Of a stretch of 32,900 nt of DNA, positions 29,114 through 32,900 are shown one piece after another; the first letter of the stretch is position 1; every line of letters starts with the position of its first letter. The translations under genes and the position numbers were made by a program. Where the stretch lies: contig JAGGUZ010000004.1 of NCBI GenBank assembly GCA_021158225.1, positions 1 to 32,900 on the forward strand. The letters are read 5' to 3'. This DNA comes from a bacterium (lineage in GTDB: Bacteria; Patescibacteriota; Gracilibacteria; UBA1369; PNNO01). The notes beneath the pieces are model-generated. The model was not told the DNA's origin. It was given only the letters and a program-made list of their open reading frames with translations, and made no database searches.

Positions 29114-29692
29114 TTACTTATTAATGCGGTAAACCGTTTCTTCGGTGACTAAAGTGTCAACCGGAACATCGTGTTTTTGTGCAGGAATATTGTTAACAAT
29201 TTGGACTTTATATGCAAGCCCAATTTTATGGCAAGTAAGATGTTTGGTCAGTCTATCGTAATACCCTTTGCCATATCCTATTCTATGACCATTTTTATCA
29301 AAAACAATGCCGGGAATAATAACAAGATCCACTTCTTCGGGAGTGATAATTCTTGTGTGAGACTTAGGTTCCATTATTGAATAACTGCCTTTTTCTGTAT
29401 CATCAAAAGATTTTATCTCGTGTAATGTAAGCTTATTAAACTTTGTATGTGATTTTGGAACTATAATTATTTTTTTACCAAGATAATTTTTTATGAGTGC
29501 TCGTGTATCAACTTCATCTTTCATGGAAATATAAATAAAAACCTTCTTTGCTTTCTTCCATTCCGGTAGGCCGGTTATATTTTTATATATTTGATTGTCG
29601 AACTTTTCTTTTTTTGTTGCCGGTATTTGATGTTTTTTTTTGCTTATTTCGGTTCGTAATTCTTCTTTTGTTTTAACTTCGGTCTTATGCAT
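29114..29692 (-). CDS. 5-formyltetrahydrofolate cyclo-ligase
   Basis: 192 residues. It carries out ATP-dependent conversion of 5-formyl-THF to 5,10-methenyl-THF. Visible are KEELRTEISKKKHQ at the N-terminus, IYISMKDEVDTRALI, VDLVIIPGIVFDKNGHRIGYG, and the nucleotide/folate-binding GYGKGYYDR at 139-147. The C-terminus (HDVPVDTLVTEETVY) is also typical. 5-formyl-THF arises from a side reaction of serine hydroxymethyltransferase, which makes the pairing with glyA biochemically sensible. It is the first gene of the two-gene operon. A weak extended -10 (TGATATAGT) lies upstream on minus. Confidence 0.95.
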   Translation of the reverse strand: MHKTEVKTKEELRTEISKKKHQIPATKKEKFDNQIYKNITGLPEWKKAKKVFIYISMKDEVDTRALIKNYLGKKIIIVPKSHTKFNKLTLHEIKSFDDTEKGSYSIMEPKSHTRIITPEEVDLVIIPGIVFDKNGHRIGYGKGYYDRLTKHLTCHKIGLAYKVQIVNNIPAQKHDVPVDTLVTEETVYRINK

Positions 29693-29778
29693 TGTGTTAA
29701 CTTAAATCTTATAAATACCAACTATACTATATCACAGTCTTGCTTGCCATATATGTGAAATACAATTAAAATCAAGCT

Positions 29779-30510
29779 ATGAAAAAAAACGGTTGGATAA
29801 AAATAGTTGGGCTTTGTTTTACGGTTAGTCTTGTTGTTGGAATGATTGGAGGTGCGCTGACAAACGAATATTTAATCTCTTATTTATTCGGTCAACTTAC
29901 TCAAAAGCAAGAAGAGGATCTTCCGATTGTAAAAAAGGTTATTGAAGAAAAGGTTTATGTAGAGGAATCTTTAACTACAGACGCAATTGTAAAAGCCAGA
30001 CCTGTAGTTGCCACTTTATACTCTGGAAAAACATTAAAAGATGGAATTAACGGGGTTGTTCTTACTACGGATGGAGTTGTGGTATCTTGCGATCCAAAAT
30101 TGCAAAAGCAAAAGACTTGGAACATTATAGTTGGCGATCAAGATGTTGTTGAAGCGAATGTTATTCCTACAAATAGTAACAATGGTCTTATATATTTGCA
30201 GATTAAAAATAAAGGTGAGTTCTATAAAACCATTCCTTTAGCAAAAGATAATCTTAAGCTCGGGCAAAAGATGATTGTGTTAAATTCTGACTCTATTAGC
30301 AGTGCACTACTTTCGGAAATCGGTTCGAAAAATATGCACAGAATAGATCGCCAAGTTGGGGAAAAATTTGATTGCAGTCCGGTAATTAATTTGGGCGGAG
30401 AACTTGTTGGGATTGTTGCTTTAAATTCCAATAATAATCAGCCGGGAACAACTTTAATTATACCTGCTGAGAGTCTTGAAGAATTAATGGCAAAGGAAGT
30501 GGCTTTGTAA
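29779..30510 (+). CDS. HtrA/DegP-like protein without catalytic triad
   Basis: 243 residues with an N-terminal TM anchor (about 7-28, IKIVGLCFTVSLVVGMIGGA). The rest resembles a trypsin-like HtrA domain: NGVVLTTDGVVVSC (91-104) matches the 'GSGVI...DGYIVTN' strand, IPLAKDNLKLGQKMIVLNSD matches 'LGDSD.L.VGQ.V.AIGNP', and DCSPVINLGGELVGIVAL (198-215) matches 'NSGGPL.N..G.V.GI'. The histidine after VVVS is replaced (CDPK), the aspartate of 'D.AVL' is missing (NNGLIYL), and the serine position holds Asp. There is no PDZ domain. I infer an inactive binding or regulatory paralogue. The 3' end overlaps the convergent gene by 53 nt. Confidence 0.7.
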   Translation: MKKNGWIKIVGLCFTVSLVVGMIGGALTNEYLISYLFGQLTQKQEEDLPIVKKVIEEKVYVEESLTTDAIVKARPVVATLYSGKTLKDGINGVVLTTDGVVVSCDPKLQKQKTWNIIVGDQDVVEANVIPTNSNNGLIYLQIKNKGEFYKTIPLAKDNLKLGQKMIVLNSDSISSALLSEIGSKNMHRIDRQVGEKFDCSPVINLGGELVGIVALNSNNNQPGTTLIIPAESLEELMAKEVAL

Positions 30511-31873
30511 GTAATAATTCTTTTAACTCATCTGCTTCTTTTGTGCTATCCGGTTTAAGGATTTTTATTATGCCTGTACTATTTGTCTCTTTTACGGTAA
30601 AGCTTGTTATTAGTTTATTCCCAACAAAAATACCTATAACATTTCCGTTGTTTTCGTTTGTTATCTGCTGAATTTCCTCTTTCCCTTTGTTATTAAAATG
30701 TAATATTAGATATGGATTATATGATTCGTCATATCTTGTTTCAACAGATGCAAGGGTTGATTCGTCAAAATCTATATTTTGCCACTGTGAAGGTACAAGT
30801 GCATAAAAAAGTATTCCGAATTTAACTTGAGGTTGGGTATCTGATTCTTCGGATGCCGATGTAACTTTGTTTGCCTTTATAATATGATATCCGAAGGGTG
30901 TTTCCGTAACCGGTGATATTTGATTTTCTTCATTAAGAGCCAAAGCGGCATTCTCGAATTGCTCAACATAAGTTTTATTTCCGGCAGGGGTTTCCAATAC
31001 TCCTCCGTCTTTACTGTTAGATGCGTCATCTGAATATTCCTTTGCAAGTTTTGCAAAATCTTCTCCATTATTTAATTTCTCAACCAGTTCGTTTGCGAGT
31101 GCTTTTGCTTCATCTTGAGTTCTGCTTATGCTGTCTGATGCCCTCATTGCGCCTTTATATGCAATTAAAATATGGCTGACATCGACTGTTTTATTATGTT
31201 TTGTTACTTTTTCTTTATCTCTTTTATCGAAAAGTTTTACTATGGCTTTAATTTTAACTGGTGGCGCAAGAGGTGACGCTTGTTCCGAATATTCAATAAG
31301 TTTATCACTCATATCTCCAGGTTCCATGTTAAACAGTTTATCCGCAAAAACATCTTTAATTTCGTCTCTGTACATGAAATCGCTGTGTATATATACTATT
31401 CTGGCTGGATCTTTAAGCACTTCGTTTTGAGCTGTTGTTTCAAAATCAGCGTTGTTTTTTAATTTTTCCAAAGTGGCTTTTGCTTGCATGGTTAGGTCGG
31501 TTTCATAATCGCTTTCGTCTTTGAATTGCTTTTTAAAAGTTAGTAAAGTGTTTTTATCCAAAGCTTTTTTTATATCGTTTATATCGTCGATTGTTCCGAA
31601 TTTCAGTTTTAAATAATCAGAGTTATTTTCTTTTGATAGATTGGTTGATACATTTGTAACATTAAATTTATTTAATCTGCCGAGTATTGTCGTTTTAAGA
31701 TCTTCAAGTTTTCCATCTATATTTGCAGTATCTATATTTGTAGTATTCGCCAAATATGTAATATCATATGTTTTATATTTGCTCGATTTTGTTATATCGG
31801 TGCATCCGGAAAGCGGTAAGCTTACAAAAATTGTAATAATTAACAGAGGAGTAAGTCGCTTGAGCATGTTCAT
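30458..31873 (-). CDS. Lipoprotein combining SecD-like ectodomain and parvulin PPIase
   Basis: 471 residues with a lipoprotein signal (LLIITIFVSLPLSGC, lipobox LSGC, Cys24). Residues about 36-115 (YDITYLANTTNIDT... ILGRLNKFNVTNVS... LKFGTIDDINDIKKALDKNTLLTF) resemble the N-terminal P1 part of SecD. Residues about 125-225 look like a degenerate parvulin, and 230-338 a complete one (VSHILIAYKG, DFAKLAKEYSDDASNSKDGG, FGYHIIKANKV). Residues about 365-460 (LILHFNNKGKEEIQQITNEN, IGIFVGNKLITSFTVKE, ELLLTKPLPLPLILQD) resemble the P1 head and the 'LL..G.LP.PL' segment just before SecD TM2. None of the SecD membrane helices is present. I infer an outer-face folding factor helping secreted proteins. The parvulin part is sure; the SecD kinship is by eye. 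An extended -10 is at 31914-31922. Confidence 0.85.
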   Translation of the reverse strand: MNMLKRLTPLLIITIFVSLPLSGCTDITKSSKYKTYDITYLANTTNIDTANIDGKLEDLKTTILGRLNKFNVTNVSTNLSKENNSDYLKLKFGTIDDINDIKKALDKNTLLTFKKQFKDESDYETDLTMQAKATLEKLKNNADFETTAQNEVLKDPARIVYIHSDFMYRDEIKDVFADKLFNMEPGDMSDKLIEYSEQASPLAPPVKIKAIVKLFDKRDKEKVTKHNKTVDVSHILIAYKGAMRASDSISRTQDEAKALANELVEKLNNGEDFAKLAKEYSDDASNSKDGGVLETPAGNKTYVEQFENAALALNEENQISPVTETPFGYHIIKANKVTSASEESDTQPQVKFGILFYALVPSQWQNIDFDESTLASVETRYDESYNPYLILHFNNKGKEEIQQITNENNGNVIGIFVGNKLITSFTVKETNSTGIIKILKPDSTKEADELKELLLTKPLPLPLILQDSQQV

Positions 31874-31913
31874 TTTTAAAATTGTTATGATTTGTTTGTT
31901 CGGACCGAGAAAG

Positions 31914-31922
31914 ATTATACCA
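31914..31922 (-). promoter_or_regulatory. Extended -10 promoter of the SecD-parvulin gene
   Basis: TGGTATAAT on the minus strand, identical to the elements at 630-638 and 22702-22710. It lies about 40 nt before ATG 31873. No clear -35. Confidence 0.65.
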
Positions 31923-31946
31923 GAAATAGTGTGTTAGCTGAAAATA

Positions 31947-32900
31947 TTATTTTTTCACCGCTTTTATTGCTACGAAAATTAAAATACAAATTGAAAGAAT
32001 ACTTAAAGTAGCACCGATATAAACATCGAACGGTCTGTATTTAAACTCTACTATGTGATTCCCCGGATTTAATGCGACAGCCCTAAATGTGTAATTAGCT
32101 GTTATGTAGTTTTGAGGTTTTCCATCTACATAAAGGTTCCATCCGTTATAATCGACTTCACTCATAACAAGTATCGCTTTTTTGCTTAGATTCGTGTTTA
32201 TCTTTATGTATGAAGGATCCCGCTTTACTATCTTAATAGAAATTGGACTTGCGGTTTCTTTCTTGATGCCTAGATACTCCGGTTCTTTGTTTAGCAAAAC
32301 CTCGTTTTTAAAATCTACATCCCCTTGCTTTATTAGATTGTAAGCTTCTTTGTCGTTAACAACTTTGTAATTTTCCACTAAATAAGCTCTTAGCAAAAAG
32401 TTCTTATTTTGAGGTGGAAGTTTTTTTGAAGTAATTATGAATCCTACATTAAGAAAATCGTAAAGTTTATTGTTTATCGGTTTCCAGTTATTGTTTTCCA
32501 GTTTTGTAAAAAGATCATCGTATTTTTTTATTCTAATTCCACTTTTGCCCCATATATTCTCGATATTGAAATATTCCCAATCATATTGATTATCTAAAAA
32601 ATGATTTTCATCGGAGATACGAAATGGGGAGTTCAAGGGTGCTTGCTTAAATTGAGGAGAACCGATTTTTTCTGAATAGAATCTTTTATTATAGCCGTGA
32701 GAAAAAATATCAAAAACAACAAAGAAACTTATTACAATCATTAAAATTTGCATACCTATTTTGAATTTTCGGTTTGAGATTTTTTTCTCAAAAATAACTT
32801 TCGCTCCGATTGCGCTCATTACTGCAAGAGCCAAATAAAACATTCCCATTATCTGGACCGATATTCTGGCTTTTGAAAATCCGGGGAAGAATTTAAAAGG
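31947..32900 (-). CDS. YfhO-like membrane protein, C-terminal part
   Basis: The frame stays open through the right edge of the window, so the N-terminal and most membrane portions are missing and the ATG at 32849 is internal. The visible 317 residues start PFKFFPGFSKARISVQIMGM and contain two TM segments near the start, then an extracytoplasmic domain of about 210 residues, ending with a TM helix (YIGATLSILSICILIFVAIKA). The segment LVMSEVDYNGWNLYVDGKPQ, followed by TANYTFRAVALNPGNHIVEFKYRP, is the typical C-terminal domain of YfhO-family proteins (GT-C-like, linked to teichoic acid or glycan modification in Firmicutes). It would fit with the O-antigen-ligase-like gene as part of surface glycan synthesis. 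Substrate unknown. Confidence 0.8.
   Translation of the reverse strand, partial: PFKFFPGFSKARISVQIMGMFYLALAVMSAIGAKVIFEKKISNRKFKIGMQILMIVISFFVVFDIFSHGYNKRFYSEKIGSPQFKQAPLNSPFRISDENHFLDNQYDWEYFNIENIWGKSGIRIKKYDDLFTKLENNNWKPINNKLYDFLNVGFIITSKKLPPQNKNFLLRAYLVENYKVVNDKEAYNLIKQGDVDFKNEVLLNKEPEYLGIKKETASPISIKIVKRDPSYIKINTNLSKKAILVMSEVDYNGWNLYVDGKPQNYITANYTFRAVALNPGNHIVEFKYRPFDVYIGATLSILSICILIFVAIKAVKK

Noticed and set aside
29693-29778. Riboswitch before the glyA operon (glycine or THF type)
   Set aside because: Only about 85 nt separates the divergent starts and no aptamer-like structure is visible.

Overview
The window looks like a chromosomal segment of a Patescibacteria (Candidate Phyla Radiation, CPR) bacterium. 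The evidence is AT-rich, tightly packed DNA, a 16S rRNA whose universal 900-region reads GGAATAGACGG instead of GGAATTGACGG, a PrgI/TraC-like pair of type IV secretion genes, small lineage-specific membrane proteins and lipoproteins, and an almost complete lack of Shine-Dalgarno sequences. I cannot fix the phylum inside the radiation from this sequence alone. The standard genetic code fits: TGA ends two of the genes, and the long conserved proteins have no internal TGA.

Layout, left to right. (1) 1-605, minus strand: 5' part of a DUF2779/PD-(D/E)XK nuclease-like gene, richer in GC than its surroundings. (2) 894-3008, plus: an odd tRNA with anticodon AGT, an unknown acidic protein and a BaiN/HI0933-type flavoprotein. 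(3) 3152-3240: tRNA-Leu(UAA). (4) 3305-5702, minus: lipoprotein, NifU-like scaffold and NifS/IscS cysteine desulfurase (Fe-S cluster assembly). (5) 5837-7382: a RimK-like ATP-grasp ligase converging on ClpP. (6) 7469-21427: an rRNA locus pulled apart. 16S and tRNA-Ala are at 7.7-9.35 kb, tRNA-Ile is at 11.46 kb, and 23S and 5S are at 18.17-21.42 kb, all on plus. Between them, on minus, lie an O-antigen-ligase-like membrane protein (9.36-11.34 kb) and a four-gene MacA/MacB-type export system (11.54-16.62 kb). Three short plus-strand genes then follow (two Cys-containing lipoproteins and a two-TM protein), each with its own strong promoter. (7) 21432-22672, minus: TraC-like and PrgI-like genes. 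(8) 22836-27853, plus: LepA, a membrane-anchored oligopeptide-binding protein and a HAMP/SpoIIE phosphatase. (9) 27857-29692, minus: GlyA and 5-formyl-THF cyclo-ligase. (10) 29779-30510, plus: an HtrA-like protein without catalytic residues. (11) 30458-31873, minus: a lipoprotein that appears to be a SecD ectodomain with parvulin domains inserted. (12) 31947-32900, minus: the C-terminal part of a YfhO-like membrane protein.

The two rRNA halves each have their own promoter, boxA and long RNase III-type processing stem, so they work as separate transcription units. The 23S unit is the most unusual. Between a near-perfect promoter (17931-17959) and the 23S gene there is a strong intrinsic terminator (18059-18091), preceded by other hairpins and a possible 13-codon ORF. 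That is the layout of an attenuator or of a separate small RNA of about 125 nt. The other most interesting candidate is the lipid-anchored SecD-parvulin protein, next to a dead HtrA-like protein, which suggests a surface protein-folding module.
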